Below are positions 1 to 13,100 of a DNA stretch of 64,000 nt, in pieces. The notes under the pieces are model-generated. The model did no database searches. It was given only the letters and a program-made list of their open reading frames with translations, and was not told where the DNA came from. Source of the stretch: Chiridota heheva (lineage: Eukaryota; Echinodermata; Holothuroidea; Apodida; Chiridotidae). The position numbers and the translations under genes are program-made. Location: positions 221,001 to 285,000 of the forward strand of contig JAIGNY010004089.1 in assembly GCA_020152595.1 (NCBI GenBank). Reading direction: 5' to 3'. Position 1 is the first letter of the stretch, and each line of letters starts with the position of its first letter.

Positions 1-880
1 ATCACTGTTTGACCTTTAGCATAGAAAATAAGACCATGAGCAAGTGCCTCACCTTCTTTGCGCTCCCAAATACCACTTATGACTAGGCCTATATTAATTC
101 TTTCAGGTTTCATATGAATATGATAAATTTGCTAATCCCATTGTCTTTCATGCAAAATATTTTACCTTGATTGTCGTTTTTTTTTGTGTTTTTTGTTAAA
201 GTGATGTTTTTAAAAATTTGTATTCAGTGACATCATGCTTTTATCATGCTCTGCCACTAAATGTATAAAAACCACCTCAAGAATCAGTTTGACCCCCAGC
301 AAAGAAAATAAGGCCCTGGAGCTTACAAACTCTTCAATGTGAATTCCCAAGAAATCAATCAATGTTATTGTAGAGGAAGTCACCTAGATCATTTTCCAGG
401 AAATTACCAAAGACGTTTAGTTTATGTATTCTGTTAAAATTGGGGATATTTATCAATTCTAACTGAAATAAACCCCAGGGAAAGTTTAAACATGGAGTAT
501 TAACTCAGTTAATAGCTCCATGGTTTAAGTAACCTGTGGCTATTCAAATGATATGGGGTATCTTTGATGGGAACTTTATTGGGTTAATGTCTTAAAATCA
601 TGCTTTAATCATGCACTGCTATGTGAATGTATGAAAACCATCTCAAGAATCACTCTTTGACCCCCAGCAAAAAAATTAGGCCCCGAGCTCACAAACTCTA
701 CAACGTGACTTCCCAAAAAAATCAATAAATGATGCTATACATAGAGAAGTAGCTAGGTTAAAGAAACATATTACAAACGTTTGCTTAGATGAGGACGGGA
801 AACGTAGGGCTTCAGGGGGTGAACGACCGCTAGCATTGACAATTAACTGTCCTTCTTTCCGCAAAGGAATATTCCTGTCT
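1..880. repeat. Dispersed/tandem repeat, roughly 280-367 bp spacing, three copies
   Basis: The motif 'caagaatca-tttgacccccagcaaa-aaaataaggccc' followed by 'cacaaactct-caa-gtga-ttcccaagaaatcaat' starts near 281 and 649, and a more diverged start is at position 1 (atcactgtttgacctttagc). Preceded in each full copy by 'atcatgctttaatcatgc'. Copies are diverged, so the array is old. No coding potential seen. Confidence 0.6.
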
Positions 881-895
881 ATTTTCTTTGTTTAA

Positions 896-1465
896 AGGAA
901 TATTCACATGGATTTTCCTTTTAATATATTTGATCGGGGACAATGAAAGAAACAGATTGGTGAAAACACCAAGTTAATATCTTATTCCTACAAGAAGTTA
1001 TGGAATTTTAAACATTTTTCTTGTCTGCGTAAAAGAGATTGTTGGTCTAAGACATCATTATGATGTCATCACAGCACTTCTGTACTATTCTTTATGTGTT
1101 TCTTTAAAAATTAATTTCATATTTTCTAAATAATTGGGAACATTTTTTCCTTCAAAAATATTAATAGTTTAAAATAAAATTTACAAAAAAGTTTTCCAAT
1201 CTGTTACTGTAACTTACATTTGATTTATGCAAAATTGGTGATTAATTTTCAAAGATATACATACAGATTAGTACAGAAAGTGCTGTTATGACATCATAAT
1301 GATGACTTAGACTGTACAAAAGTCATTTTTAGGCGGACAAGAAAAATCTTTAAAGTTCAATAACTTCTTCTAGGAATGAGATATCAACATGATTTTCTTA
1401 CCAATCTGTTTCTTAAATTTTTCTTAATCAGATACACAGGAATGAAATCTCATGAGAATATTCCT
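896..1465. mobile_element. TTAA-flanked foldback MITE (AGGAATATTC ends)
   Basis: The arms 896-~1085 and ~1260-1465 are inverted copies of one another (AGGAATATTC...GAATATTCCT at the ends; 'gacatcattatgatgtcat' versus 'atgacatcataatgatg' further in). TTAA occurs at 892-895 and 1466-1469. Arms of about 190 bp surround an AT-rich centre. No transposase. Similar in build to 21794-22370 and to the AGGATTAGTTCA family. Confidence 0.8.
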
Positions 1466-1473
1466 TTAAACAA

Positions 1474-1699
1474 TGGGACTTATAATGAAAAGCATGGTTC
1501 TTTCCTGAGGGAGGCATTTCAATATGTGAGGCATATGTGCTGCCCAAGCAGGTGCCTTTTTTGCATCATTTTTGTAGTGCAGATGTCTTTTTTTCTTTCT
1601 TTTTTTTTATACTAAAAAACATAATTTTTTAAAACTAAAAAAAGGGTCTTTTTTCCTTCATTATTTTCGTAGCACTTGCAGGTCTCCAAAATGAGAGTT
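1474..1699. other. Unassigned spacer
   Basis: T-rich tracts around 1590-1660; no gene or recognised repeat. Confidence 0.4.
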
Positions 1700-1960
1700 T
1701 ATTTTGTTAATTTTGCACTGCTGGTCCATTTTGTACTGCTGGTCAATTTTGTACTGCTGGTCCATTTTGCACTCTTGGTCCATTCTGCACTCTTGGTCCA
1801 TTTTGCACTGCTGGTCCATTTTGCACTGCCGGTCCATTTTGCACTGCCGGTCCATTTTGCACTGCCGGTCCATTCTGCACTGCCGGTCCGTTTTGTACTG
1901 CTCATCCATTTTGTGCTACTGGTCAATTTTGTACTGCTGCTCCATTTTGTACTTGTGCTC
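1700..1960. repeat. 18-bp minisatellite
   Basis: About fourteen units of 'gcactgctggtccatttt' with ct/cc and tact/cact variants; the central units are nearly identical and the flanks decay. The open frames across it on both strands are products of the 18-bp period. Confidence 0.92.
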
Positions 1961-2257
1961 CATATTTTACAATATTTTCGTTGAATATTCATACTGCAGG
2001 TATCAAAATTGACTTCTTTCATACTGTGGGTATCAACATTGAATGATTTCATACTGCTTACCCCCAAAAACTGTCATACTGCAGGTATGTTTTTCATATG
2101 GTGAGCTGCACACCCCTACCAATCTCTTTATAAAGTGTTTCCCCCCCCAGGTTATATAGCTATTGTTACTTACAACAGGGTCAGATCATGTAAGTATTAT
2201 ATCAAAGGGTTCATTTTGATGTTAAAAGGATGTTTTCTTCAGTAAGTTATTAAAGGA

Positions 2258-3200
2258 GACATACTATCTGTTTTCTTTCATTTTATATGATAGAAGTAAT
2301 AATTATAAGTCATCTGAAGAAATTTCACGTCGTACAAAACAATTTAGCATATATTTAATAATTTATTAAAACATTAATTTTGTCAATTAAACTTACATGG
2401 GAGCGGTTATTTTGTTTATATGCCCTCTAAAAATTGATGTCGTACACCCGTACAGATTATAATTTTAATGTATTTCTTTGTAATCATCTTCAAATTTTCT
2501 AAAATTACATTAGAAATGGCTTTGCTTAAAACCAGGAACATCTCGACCTGCCCCCGAATGGAGCAAGGCTGGTCGAAGAAAAAGTTATATAATTCTCTTT
2601 CCCAAAACCACAAAACTGTATACAGTTTCACCTCTCCAAGGCACCTTCAAGATAACAACTACTCCCACTGGTGTTACATGGTATTTTTAGTGACACACAT
2701 CTGAATATAATGGCAATCCTTTGTAACATAAGTAGTAACCATAATCAATGCTGGCATCATTTGTCTTTGCTGCTGGGGAAAGGTGAAATGAACTATGAGC
2801 ATAGAACTATTTATACCTCAATGCTATGATGCAAAGTTAATCTTGTGGAATCATGTGGTTAATTTGTTGCTTGAAAATTGCAGGCCAAATTTTAAGCAGT
2901 GCCTTTACTAATAAATATTTTTCTTTGCATGGGTCTATGAATGTTCATTTGTATATGATACTAATGATTCAAACCCTTAAAACTTCACGTCAAAGCATTT
3001 TGGAAAGAAAATTTCATACGAGAATTCAAAAGAAATACATTATGTGTGCTAGCCAATAGGGCAAATCATGTCATTATTGGCAGGATTTCAACACAAAATT
3101 AGACAAGATGGCAGCATCCATGTTATTGCTTTAAACTTGAGAATGGAATAAGATTTTGTGATGGGGTGTTTGGTAATTCATTTATTTTTAAATTCTCTAT
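2258..3200 (+). repeat. Dispersed repeat E, copy 1 (contains element F)
   Basis: The flanks of 2509-2912 match 9230-9735: for example 'ttttgtcaat-aaac', 'gcccctctaaaaa-tgatgtc-tacaccc' on the left and 'ttgcatgggtctatgaatgt', 'caagcattttggaaa', 'gaatggaataagatttt-cgatggg' on the right. The 9.2-kb copy has no F between the two parts. Confidence 0.75.
2509..2912 (+). mobile_element. MITE-like element F, copy 1
   Basis: About 404 bp with imperfect inverted ends: ATTAGAAATGGCtttgcTTAAAA on the left and ATTAGTAAAGGCactgcTTAAAA when the right end is reversed. A near-full second copy is 60367-60773 on the minus strand and a diverged one is 3317-3627. Absent from the E copy at 9.2-9.7 kb, so it behaves as a discrete insertion. 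No coding capacity seen. Confidence 0.8.
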
Positions 3201-3316
3201 CATATATCAAGCTAGATTATTTGACTTTTGTCTCGTTTAAAACTCTGTTGGGTTACAGTGCAATAGACTGAAAATCTATCGCTCCAGTTAATAATCATGT
3301 GGGAAAAAAAAGACAT

Positions 3317-3627
3317 TTGAAATGGCTCTGCTTAAAACCTGGAACATTTTGACCAGCCCTCATAAAGAGCAGGACCGGTTGAAGTAAAAGTTATCTTTTT
3401 CTTTAATTCCCAAAACCACAAAACTGTGGTCTATTCAACATTCCATACAAGCTATTCAATAAACCATGTGCTTGATTTCCACCCAACACAAAAGAGTTTT
3501 TATTAAGAGCAGCATCTTCCAAGGAGTATGAACTGTCTTTAAAGCAAAGTTAATCTTGTGGAATGATGCGTAAATTTCTAGTCTGAAATTTGCACAACAT
3601 GTTTTTAAGCAGTGTCTGTACTATAAT
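3317..3627 (+). mobile_element. MITE-like element F, diverged copy 2
   Basis: Shares 'gaaatggctctgcttaaaacc-ggaacat', 'cccaaaaccacaaaactgt' and 'gcaaagttaatcttgtggaat-atg' with 2509-2912, but the middle is replaced and the ends are degraded. Confidence 0.65.
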
Positions 3628-3644
3628 GAAAACCTGAATATTTT

Positions 3645-3930
3645 GTCTACTAACTGTGGTGTAGCGGTTATCATACATGTCTACAGACCACGAGGCCCTG
3701 GGTTCAAGCCTGGGTTGGGTAGACACGCCAGTGCACCACAACTGGTTATCAAAGGCCGTGGACATTGACTTGGTTGTCGATGTTATGTCTGTCCGTACGT
3801 CGTACCTGTGTTCTCGCCCGGGTCGTATTAAGCGTATCGTGATAGCATTGTTACTATAATAACCAAATACTATCATAACCGAATACGCAGGCAACGACCC
3901 CGTCATTGTAATTGTGTGTTCACTTGTTGC
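3645..3930 (+). mobile_element. tRNA-derived SINE-1, copy 1
   Basis: The head carries an A-box-like 'tgtggtgtagcggtta' and a B box 'gggttcaagcc', followed by a body shared with 18916-19191 ('gtggacattgacttggttgt', 'cgtattaagcg') and the common 3' end 'gtcattgtaattgtgtgttcac'. Lies in a PASK intron on the strand opposite the gene, ending about 20 bp from the exon-4 donor. Confidence 0.85.
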
Positions 3931-3952
3931 ATAATAAAAACCAATTATTTAC

Positions 3953-4123
3953 CACTTTTCCGGACACCATGACAACCCTTCCTGTTGATTCCAAATGCTG
4001 TTCCTCTAGAGCTTCGGGCCTCTCCTTGTCGGTGATAGACAGGAGCTGCGTCAGCTTCACACCAATCAGATCATCAGAATTGTAACCAAACAACTCGCAC
4101 GCCATCTTGTTTACCATCAAAAT
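3953..4123 (-). CDS. PASK: PASK coding exon 4 (PAS domain core)
   Basis: A 171-bp exon (57 codons, phase 0 to 0) follows acceptor TTCCAATTTTCAG and ends at GTG|GTAAAT. It encodes ILMVNKMACELFGYNSDDLI-GVKLTQLL...EALEEQHLESTGRVVMVSGKV. The vN-x-ACELFGY-S-DLIG pattern is the classical PAS-fold start, and the EAL-EEH-E-GR/H-VV-GKV part parallels vertebrate PASK. It is the best evidence for the gene's identity. A tRNA-derived SINE on the opposite strand ends about 20 bp past the splice donor. Confidence 0.9.
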
Positions 4124-7100
4124 CTGAAAATTGGAAGTTTTAAAACATTTTGAGCCAAATATTGAAGACAGATTTGCAAGTGATTTGATTTGATCAGTTT
4201 ACAAATATATACATAAATCATCGCAAAAAGTTTGCACAATGGAATATTCAAAAACATTTTGTACGAAACATGAGAATAGAAACACACTTAGCTATAAACA
4301 TGTGATGTATGTGGTAACTATCTGAAAGAGGATAAAGGACCGAAAATAAGTAACCTTTTTTAGTTTTGTCCTATAATAATAATAATGATAATAATGATAA
4401 TAATGATAACAATACTACTAATAATAATGAAAACAATAAAAAGAATAATGACAATGATATTAATAATTATAATAACAATAACAACAGCAGCAGCAACAAC
4501 CCCAACAACAACAACAATAACAACACCAATAATAATAATAGTAAACAGCAACCCTAATCACCCCCTTACACCTGCCCAGTACACCTCCAGACCCCTATAT
4601 TTATAAACGGCGGAACTCCCCCGGCACCCCCGCACCCACCCCTAAAACCTCCTGTGGTACATAATTTTATCTAAATATTGTTCTTGAGATATACTACATA
4701 TTGATTTGGTTTGGTTTAGTGAGGTACGTACATTTAAAGTAGCACTTAATCGAAAAGTGAGAGCGTATTTTCTCGGAGTCTCCAAGAAAGTCCAGTGCAT
4801 ATCTTGTATGTACACAGATATAAAGGCAATAATAGTCTTTCTGGATTTGATATTTATAGCTTTGCTGTGCTGTCGTTCATGCTCATAGGCCTAGCTGTGT
4901 AAGGTACTCGGCTGGTTGTTAGGACTTGAAAATACACAGGAAGTTTATTTGGTAACTATTTTTTCTTGTAAAAGTATTCCCCCAATAAACTTTGCATCTT
5001 TTAATGGTTGGAACACATTTTAATGGTCATTGGTAATAAATCAGCAACGAGTTCAGTACGTCGAGTCTTACTGTGTTGTTACATAAGTTTAGTAACATTA
5101 GGACATGATATTTTGAAAAGGCGTTTATTACACTAACGTTACAGTCAAATACTCATAGTCATACGTTACTACAGTATTAAGCAATTCCTCCTAGGCCCAG
5201 GCTGCTTTATCGGCTAAAAATATCAACGTTTTAGTTTAACATACATAGGCCCTATAATTTTGTCACTTGTACCATACCAGAAGAAAAAGGCTTAATAATG
5301 TATGCAAAAGTCTAGCTAATTACACACACGCACACACACAGTGACCATTCGATGGAGAGCACTCTGCGAGTAAACAAACTTTCATTGAGATTGAATCCAC
5401 AAAAAAACGGATGGCGAGATTTGATTGGATGTGGACGAAATGCCCACAAAAAAACGCCCTCACTTTTCAGTCGAGAACCTCAGCTCCTAAGAAAGGTTTT
5501 ATGATAAGGTAACCCAATCAGGTATAGAGCAAGGTTGTTATACCTAGGAGACAGGAGATTTGTCCTGCACCCCACTTTCAGGCAGGATTTAATAAAAAAA
5601 ACATAAGCTTTTAAAAAGCACTGTTCCCCTACTTTTGTGGAGGAAAGGTATATGGCCCATTGTCCCCCCCCCCTCCCCCCCTCCCATCCAGTTTATGAAT
5701 GAGAACCACAGCCCTGGGCTAGCTATATATAAACAAGAGGCTACCATGACAACTCTGAGACCTGACATGTAGCCACCCCTTCTGTCAATAAGAATTGACA
5801 CAATTATCAACTTAAAGTTACTTTGAGGAGTGACTTTAAGTTGATAATTGTGGGGCAAAACATGACATTACACATGTTCAGAAAGAAACTAAAAGTCTGA
5901 GAAATTTGGTGGTAAATTCTATACACTGACATGAAAATCATTTACCTTTGTGGTTCGAGCCTCGATCGTTAATATCGCTTTGTTTGGATTTCGCACTGTT
6001 GCTGGAAGGGTGGTACCCGGCTGGCTACCTCCAACAAAATTATAGAAGGCCCAAGACTGACCCATGGAAATATTGCACGTTCCTGGTGAAGAAGACTGCC
6101 CGAGGCCCAGACTGCTCTTGAGCTGGCCCGGTGAAAAACTGAAGGTGTTGAGTTCATCACCTAAGAACAAAAAAATGGGACATTGAGAAAATCAATGAGA
6201 TCAGTTAATGAGGGAGGCTCGTCTTAGTCAAATTGTGGGAGGAGAACATTTATGTCACTTCCGGTGGAACGCACAAGATCCCTGTCTGCTTGTGCAGCCA
6301 GACAGTGGCAGGTTGTGTGTGTGAAGTTTCATGCACAGTGGCAGTGCATATCATTATAACGTACAAGCATCTTGTTTGTTTTTTTCAACATGTTTGTCAG
6401 AAAGAAAAAAGAAAAAGTGAAATATCAGTTAGATAATCCTACAATAGTAGTCACCTACAAGACGTAAATTACAAGGAGCAGAAAAAAAGAGTAAAATTCA
6501 CGGAAAATAGTTCTGCCGAATTCAAACCTACTGTTGGTTCGAAAAAAATCTGAAGTCCATCACCGTAACCTACTGGGCTATATCAAGAAATATGCATGCT
6601 TGGGGTTTTATTTAATGTATACCGTGAAATAAGGGCTAAGGAACCGTACAGCAATTGGTTGAAATTTCAACCAATCAAACAATTTGAATAGAGTTCTAAA
6701 CATTGTATCATATGAAGATTTCACTTCTTTAAATATCTATGGACAGGTAGCCACTGGACAGGTGGCCACAACTTGAGCTGAAGTAATCAAAGAAAAATTA
6801 AACCACGAAAATAGCAAAAAGATTCATCAAAATCAGTTAAAAATCATCAGCTCCAAATTATATCTCTGACCTTTTAAAATCATATATTCCTATTCGTGCT
6901 CTTCGATCCAGTGACAAATTACTTTTATGTGAACAAATATCTAACCACTCATGGGGTGATAGGTCTTTTAGTATTGCTGCACTACGGTTGTGAAATCAAT
7001 TACCCCTTCATGTCAGATCATCCAATTCTCCTGCAATTTTTAAAACAAATCTAAAGACACATCTCATGTCCAAAGCTTATATTTAATATTGTTTTTGTGT

Positions 7101-10100
7101 ATACATATTTGGGTGTATGTGCATGTGTAGGCCCCTATGTATGTTTTGTTAATTTTTTTATTGTTATTTCTTCATGTTTTTTACATTGTACAGCGCCTTG
7201 AGCACCTTCTGGGTGGATACATGCGCATTATTAATCTTATTTATTATTATTATTAAAAATTTACCTTCTACAGCATTTTAAATTTTCAGACCTTATTATA
7301 ATAAACTATGCAAATTTTATTGAAAATTTGTGACATCACATCAAGAAAACCTCTGAATTTCCTTTTGCTAAGTTACTAAGATTTTTCAATGCTTTCTTCA
7401 CTATGCATTTTGTCTCTTTTAAAGTCCTATTTCATATAAAATGAAGTTGCTTGACCCTGAACTAATCCTTCAATTTATTTTTAGCTACAGTACATGAACA
7501 GTGAAACTCTTGTTTGTTTTTTTCTCAAAATTTCAGTAATTCGATCGGAGCCCCTTTTTTTTTTTTGAGTCTTGTCTTGATTTTAATAAGAAACAGAGGA
7601 TAAATATTTGTTGCTTTTCATACACATCCAACATTACTATGAGATGCTCTAGTTCTGTCAAAACCATTGTACCAACTAAAATATAATTATTCCCTGTACA
7701 TATGTTATATAGATACAGGACATGGTTCAAACAAATAACATGAATCCTACTGCCTCTCGATCGTCTTTTAATAATTCCTTCATAATCACATGTGAGAAAA
7801 GAAGAATTAAATACTCCATCCGTGAATTATCCACTTCTCAATTCTGCCAGACTGAGAAGAACTTGTCAAAACCCTCCTGGCCATTTTGAAATTGAGAGAT
7901 TATCATCTGCAATATTAAAAGAAGACTCAGGCCGTGTTCTCACTAAATCTCTGGATCATTATCCCCGGATCATTATTACCAGCAATAAACCAGCTCAATA
8001 ATTACAGAAAGAACAATGTCATGTTTTTTTTGTTTTTTTGACTGGATTGCAACCTTGTTATCAGACCACTACAATGCAATCTGATTACAAGGCATGAATG
8101 AAACGCATGTCAAAATGTAAGCCATTGAAAAATGGCAAAATGTAATGCGAGCAGGTTAACGGTTTGTGCAATATAAGCAAGTTATGGACATTACATAACT
8201 AACATGATTGCAGGTCACTGATTGTGTTCACATACATTTTTGAAAATCTTGTAGGTGAATCTGATCGCAAGCTCCGGATCATAATCCTACCCTAGACAAG
8301 GATCAAGATCAATTGACTGAGATCAGATCCCATGAGCATTAGTTCTTAAAGTAAAAATATTGGCAGATTTGATCGCCTGCAGTGGATCAAATCGTGACCT
8401 CACACACAAGTGAGAATGCATCCTCAGGGATTTGAGCCGAGTGCAAATGCTTCACTCTCACATACTTGTCACATTAAAAGCAAGAGGAGTCGATTAATGT
8501 TCTTCTGTTACAAAGATATATAAATCCTTTTATGTGACAATATAACAAAATGATTTCCTGATGAATGGCTTGATTCTGAGGCCCAAGGATACTATTTGGA
8601 GGGTTTACAAGAATGTCTGGCGCGATCCGCATGCAAGAATATCCGCATACAAGCTATGTACATGTACATGTAGTTCAAAACATGGTAGATAGCACAAACT
8701 TACTACAGAATGCTAAACTATATGTTACAGATTAATCATTGCAAGTTCACTTATGGCGAGATCACCCTCATTGAAAAACTAGGTTGCCGCAAGCTTGCAA
8801 TATAACATTTTTAGCTTGCGCAAACTTGCTGCAACCTTGCGGCAAGCTTGCAGCAAGCTAGTATTTGGGACAAATGCAAACTTGTTAGCTTGCGCAAGCT
8901 GGCAAAAACCTTTCTGCAAGCTTGCAAAAACTTTCTACAAGTTTGCACAAGCTAACAAATATCTTTTCTTAGCTTCGCAAGCTAATTTTAGTACGCAAGC
9001 AAGCAAGCTTGCATTTGTCCAAAAACCTAACTTGCTGCAAGCTTGCCGCAAGGTTGCAGTTAGCTTGCGCAAGGTTGCAGCAAGCTTGCGCAAGCTAAAC
9101 ATTGTACTAAAGCTCAAAACATAGTGCAAAATTCCCATAGCTTGGGATTAATCACCACAGGCATGGCAAGATTATATATGATATAGGCCTATATGTAGTA
9201 TTTAAAAGAGAAAAAGTCCGGCTTTTTCTTCATTATTAATCAGCTGAAGCTGAAAAATTTCACATTATTCAAAACAATATGCATATATTTTTGAATTGAT
9301 TCAAACATTAATTTTGTCAATATAAACATAAATAGGAGCAGCTATTTTGTTCATACGCCCTCTAAAAAATGATGTCATACACCCAGTACAAAATAGAATA
9401 TTAATTTTTTTCTTTCAAATTCTAATTCAATTTTTTTAACTTCTTATAAATAATTCTTGCATTTGCATAGGTCTATGAATTTGTATTGATATATGATATC
9501 AATTATTCAAACCTAGCTTAACTAGAACTTCAAATCCAAGCATTTTGGAAACAAGAAATTTTAGGTGTGCTAGCACATGAGGCAAATTATCTCATCATTA
9601 GCATGATTTCAACACCAAATGGCATGCGTCCATGTTACAACGTCAAACTTAGGCCAACTTGAGAATGGAATAAGATTTTACGATGGGATTTTTGGCAGTT
9701 GGCGAATAACAAACTAGAATATTTTATTTTATATCTCGTTTAAGCTCAAAAATGTTATGCGAGAAACATATATGTTCCAGATTAATAACCAGTTAAAGAT
9801 TGACTGATGGCAACGTTTGACTAATCATATTTCCGTTGCCCGGGACAACCACAAATCTTACCTAGGCAACTGTGACAATTACTTGACCTGCCCGGATGGA
9901 CAACTCTTTGGGGTTTCAGCAAAATTTTCATTGCATGTAAAAAAATCAATAAAAAATACCACCAGCAACCTTATTTACTTAAAGAATTAGTTCAGGGGTC
10001 ATGCAAGATATTCTTGTATGAAAGAGGACTTCCAAAGAACAAAATGGTGAAAAAAGCATTCAACATCTTATTCCAGTAAAGGATTAATTCAGGGGTCAAG

Positions 10101-13100
10101 CAAGTCTTTCTTATATAAAAGAGGACTTCAAAAGAAACAAAAGCGTGAAGAAAGCATTCAAACATCTTATTCTGTTAAAGGATTATTTCAGGGGTCAAGC
10201 AAGTCCATCTTATATGAAAGAGGACTTCAAAAGAAACAAAATGGTGAAAAAAGCATTCAAACATCTTATTCTGCTATAGGATTAGTTCAGTGGTCAAGCA
10301 AGACATTCTTATAGGAAAGAGGATTTCAAAAGAAACAAAATGGTGAAGAAAGCATTCAAAAATCCTATTCCGTTAATGGATTAGTTCAGTGGTCAAGCAT
10401 GTCTTTCTTATATAAAAGAGGACTTCAAAAGAAACAAAATGGAGAAAGCATTCAAACATCTTATTCCATTAAAGGATTAGTTCAGTGGTCAAGCAAGGCT
10501 TTCTTATATGAAAGAGGACTTAAAAGAAACAAAATGGTGAAGACTGCATTCAAAAATCTTATTCCGTTAAGGAGATATTCAGTTTAAAGATTGGAATCAT
10601 TTTTTTTGTAGAAATGACTGGAATCAGACTAGTTGTGATGTCATATAGCCTCAGATTCTTCAAAATCTTGATGCATTCTATTATATTTTATCCTGTAATT
10701 TTGTTGATTTGATTTTTTATTGATGACTGGTGGTAAATTTTTAAAGATAAATACACTTACTTGCCATACTTAACAGTAAGATGACCTGTTACACTTCTGT
10801 GATACAGTCATAAAATCCTTTTATTTTAGATGACAACAAACTGTATTTTTAATGTGTTTCACATATTTTGTAGCTTACAGGCACTGAATATAAAAAGTAT
10901 GGCAAGATAAATACGTAATCGTAAGACCAGCGAACCTCTGAGACCGCACGATGACATCATCCTTGGTCTCAAAGACATTTCAGACCGGCCACACTCGCAT
11001 TTACTTCTGTGGCGATACTCGTCAAAGTCTGTTCAGCATCTGGACAAGCCATGAATGAACATCCACATATCTAAACAATCTTTTTAGTGGTCAAGCAAAC
11101 TATCTTATGACAAAGGAATTTCATAGAAACAAAATGGTAAAAAAAGCAATCAAAAATCTTATTCCGATAAGGAGATAATAAAGTTTAAAGCTCTGTCTTA
11201 TCTGTGTAGAAATGACTGGTGCAGTAAGTCTACCATTAGAGGTTTGCACCCTCCTCCTCATATTCTTAACAATTGTTAATGTATTTTAAAGAAAACTTAT
11301 TTGACAATTTTTTATTATTTGAATTATTTTTCCTTGAATTTTCTTCAGGTGGTAAATTATAATTAACCTTACAAGATTCTGTTTTACCATTTTCCTGACA
11401 TATCCAATGGTTTTCTAGCCACAAAATTGCAGGACAAAATAAGATAGAATACATCAAGACTGAAGAATCTAAGAATGGTATCACAACAAGTGTGAATTCA
11501 GCCTTTTCTATTCAGCTGATATCAAACTTTAAACTTGTAAATCTCCTTCACAGAATAAGATTTGCATCACCATTTTGTTTCTTTTGAAGTCCTCATTCAT
11601 ATAAGTTGACTTTGCTTGAACTAATCCTTTAACCCTTACTCTACCACGCGGCGATATTATCGCCGTTTTGGGTGCCCCGTCTTTGGCCCCGCCTCCCGAG
11701 CGTATTTTCAAAAAGGTGCTGGTAGAGTAAGGGTTTATCAACCCGCGACATATGCGCCAACCCGAAAATATAGGCAGCATGATCCCGGGGCGCCCAGCGG
11801 GTCCCAGCGAAAGGGGCCCGACTTTTCTGCCTGGAAGACAGAGGACCCTTCAATAATCACGCCTTGATTAACCCTTACTCTACCACGCGGCGATATTATC
11901 GCCGTTTTGGGTGCCCCGTCTTTGGCCCCGCCTCCCGAGCGCATTTTCAAAAAGGTGCTGGTAGAGTAAGGGTTAAATAGATAAATATACTTTTACACTA
12001 AAACTGGGGATATACTGTACATAATCAGGGACACACATAGTAAGTAGCATGTACCTTTCAGGGAGGGCAAGAACCCAAAACATATCCCAAGCTTATTATG
12101 AGCAAAAAAGTAATAGCACTGCTAAGTTCCCACATAACCATAGCACTGCTAAGTTCCCACATAACCTTTGCTGCTTAAGTAGAAAGTGATATGCTACAGT
12201 ATATCCTGTTAATAGAACTTGTTTATTTTGGAATAGATAGTCTGCTCACTGATTTTTCAATGACCCACCTGTCGACTTCTGGTTCACTCATGCCCTGCGA
12301 TCAGATTTTTTTTGGGGAGGGAGGAAGGGGGAAAGGAGGGGAGGGGGGGGATTTTCCTCTTCATGTTATTATTTGAGGGGGAGTTGTAAAAAAAAAAAAA
12401 AAATTGGAAAAATACCAAAAAAGGCCATAAACACCCCCAAAACTGCCCAAAATTGGCAGGAAAATGCCAAATTTGGCATTTTCTGGCCATTTTTGTGTGC
12501 GAGTGTGTGTGTGTGTGAATTTCCCCCTTCAATCATGTTTTTAGCAGTAGGAACTTGATAATATATGTGCAGAAATCTCGCACCTTAATGTGAACACTTG
12601 AGGTGGGGAATCAAAATCCAGAGATAGTGAGAATGCGGCTTTTGCTATAATCGTTTGTAAAAGACGATAAATGAACTTCAATTCATAACTGTCCTCATTT
12701 TGAGGCCTTCAGACACTCACTCACATATTTGTTCAACATGATGACAAAATTAACAGAAGGCAATCACGGCATGCGGAAATATTTTGAATTTTGCTGAATT
12801 AATTGCGGCGTGGATAATTTGTAAAAAGTACTTTGACAAGTTTGGTTATCCAGAATGCATGCATGTGCATCATGTAAGCTGTAATAGACAATTACCGTAT
12901 TCGACGTAACCTAGGCGCTTACGAAATTAGAATTGCAGCACTTTTGATGGCAAAATAAACAGCAAGGCATGCGGAAATATTTTGAATTTTGCTGAATATA
13001 GTGTGTGTGTGGATAATTTGTAAAAAGTACGTTGACAAGTTAGTTGTTCTGAACGCATGCATGTTCATCATGTAAACTGTAATAGATAATTACCGTATTT

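Noticed and set aside
40-100. Possible minus-strand exon ending AAGAAG|GTGAGG near the left edge, as the next PASK exon
   Set aside because: It lies inside the 365-bp repeat and the translation does not resemble the expected PAS continuation.
1661-2067. Overlapping open frames on both strands
   Set aside because: Products of the 18-bp minisatellite.
8795-9138. Open frames of 60-170 codons rich in Lys-Leu-Ala-Ser in C elements (also 28471-28861, 33014-33263, 35033-35554 and others)
   Set aside because: Open on both strands and in several frames because the GCTTGC/GCAAGC words contain few stops; no conserved protein.
11633-11972. Direct 101-bp repeats flanking a short interior, resembling a mini-LTR element
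   Set aside because: The repeats have their own inverted ends and TTAA flanks and the interior lacks any coding or primer site; better read as two MITE copies.
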